DNA from: Corynebacterium stationis
Lineage (GTDB): Bacteria > Actinomycetota > Actinomycetes > Mycobacteriales > Mycobacteriaceae
DNA: 64,000 nt
Direction of reading: 5' to 3'
NCBI RefSeq assembly: GCF_001941345.1
Contig: NZ_CP009251.1
Span: forward strand, 2,728,001-2,792,000
Below, one piece after another: positions 63,908 through 64,000 of this stretch (positions are counted from its first letter, which is position 1; each line of letters starts with the position of its first letter). The translations under genes and the position numbers were made by a program. Under the pieces are notes generated by a model. That model worked only from the letters and a program-made list of their open reading frames with translations, had not been told where the DNA came from and ran no database searches.

Positions 63908-64000
63908 ATGTCTAACTTCACCGGTTCTTACACCTTGGACCCAACCCACACCATCATCGGTTTCGTAGCTCGCCACGCAATGGTTACCAAGGTTCGCGGC
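63908..64000 (+). CDS. YceI family protein (5' part only)
   Basis: The first 31 residues, MSNFTGSYTLDPTHTIIGFV and onward, match the YceI start: DPTHTxIGFxxRH, strand 1 of the lipocalin-like isoprenoid-binding fold. There is no signal peptide, so the protein is predicted to be cytoplasmic. TAGGAGTACACA precedes the ATG. The gene runs off the window. Its place directly after murJ is unusual, because sigM/trxB normally follow there in relatives. Confidence 0.8.
   Translation, partial: MSNFTGSYTLDPTHTIIGFVARHAMVTKVRG

Noticed and set aside
1..64000. CRISPR arrays, insertion sequences, prophage genes, oriC
   Set aside because: No regularly spaced repeats, transposase or phage genes, terminal inverted repeats, or dnaA/dnaN with DnaA boxes were found in the window.

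Overview
The window reads as a chromosomal segment of a Corynebacterium-like actinobacterium. Evidence: the block pcnA / nudix hydrolase / large secreted protein / murJ with a C-terminal pseudokinase matches Mycobacterium tuberculosis Rv3907c-Rv3910, which lies close to oriC. The CE1758/CE1759-type flavin pair, an 'HNH/13E12-like' protein, a fused trpCF and many apparently leaderless genes fit the same group. Five copies of the ParB-binding palindrome parS (33989-54048) agree with an origin-proximal position, with oriC probably beyond the right end. No rRNA, tRNA, CRISPR array, insertion sequence or prophage was recognised.

Layout. 1-7.1 kb: an A/T-rich DUF4365 gene, a decayed membrane-protein gene, leuS, and the C-terminal remnant of an alkaline phosphatase; this looks like an insertion/deletion scar. 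7.1-13.1 kb: MOSC protein, aldehyde dehydrogenase, AraC regulator with maleylacetate reductase, HNH protein. 13.1-22.9 kb: a homoprotocatechuate (3,4-dihydroxyphenylacetate) meta-cleavage operon hpaG-gntR-hpaE-hpaD-hpaH-hpaI on the minus strand, with a divergent MHS-type transporter and a flavoprotein ring hydroxylase. Similar 12-bp palindromic sites lie in front of both arms. 23-30 kb: two YhgE/Pip membrane proteins, a PfpI-like protein and a luciferase-like monooxygenase with its FMN reductase. 30-34.4 kb: aromatic aminotransferase and 2-keto-acid decarboxylase, divergent from a PucR regulator.

34.4-44.8 kb: an ABC importer of the TrpXYZ type divergent from the trp operon. The operon starts with a leader peptide holding three consecutive Trp codons and a 2:3 / 3:4 attenuator, followed by trpE-trpG-trpD-trpCF-trpB-trpA. 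44.8-49.3 kb: a dicarboxylate/amino-acid symporter, an SdpI-like protein with a Cys-rich tail, an alcohol dehydrogenase that lacks two zinc-ligand cysteines, and an acidic lipoprotein. 49.4-53.7 kb: an Fnr-type regulator, a CopZ-like metallochaperone and a P1B-type ATPase. The last two have promoters of identical geometry: an FNR box centred at about -41.5. 53.7-55.1 kb: a small unknown gene and an AzlCD exporter, separated by a 42-bp palindrome with parS at its apex. 55.2-64 kb: yqgE-pcnA divergent from nudix-DUF6049-murJ, then the start of a YceI gene.

Functional links. Aromatic aminotransferase plus keto-acid decarboxylase could supply (hydroxy)phenylacetaldehydes, whose acids would feed the hpa pathway; HpaI releases succinate semialdehyde, a plausible substrate for the aldehyde dehydrogenase at 7.8-9.2 kb. 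These links are inferences. All functional calls come from reading motifs and gene order; no database search was run.
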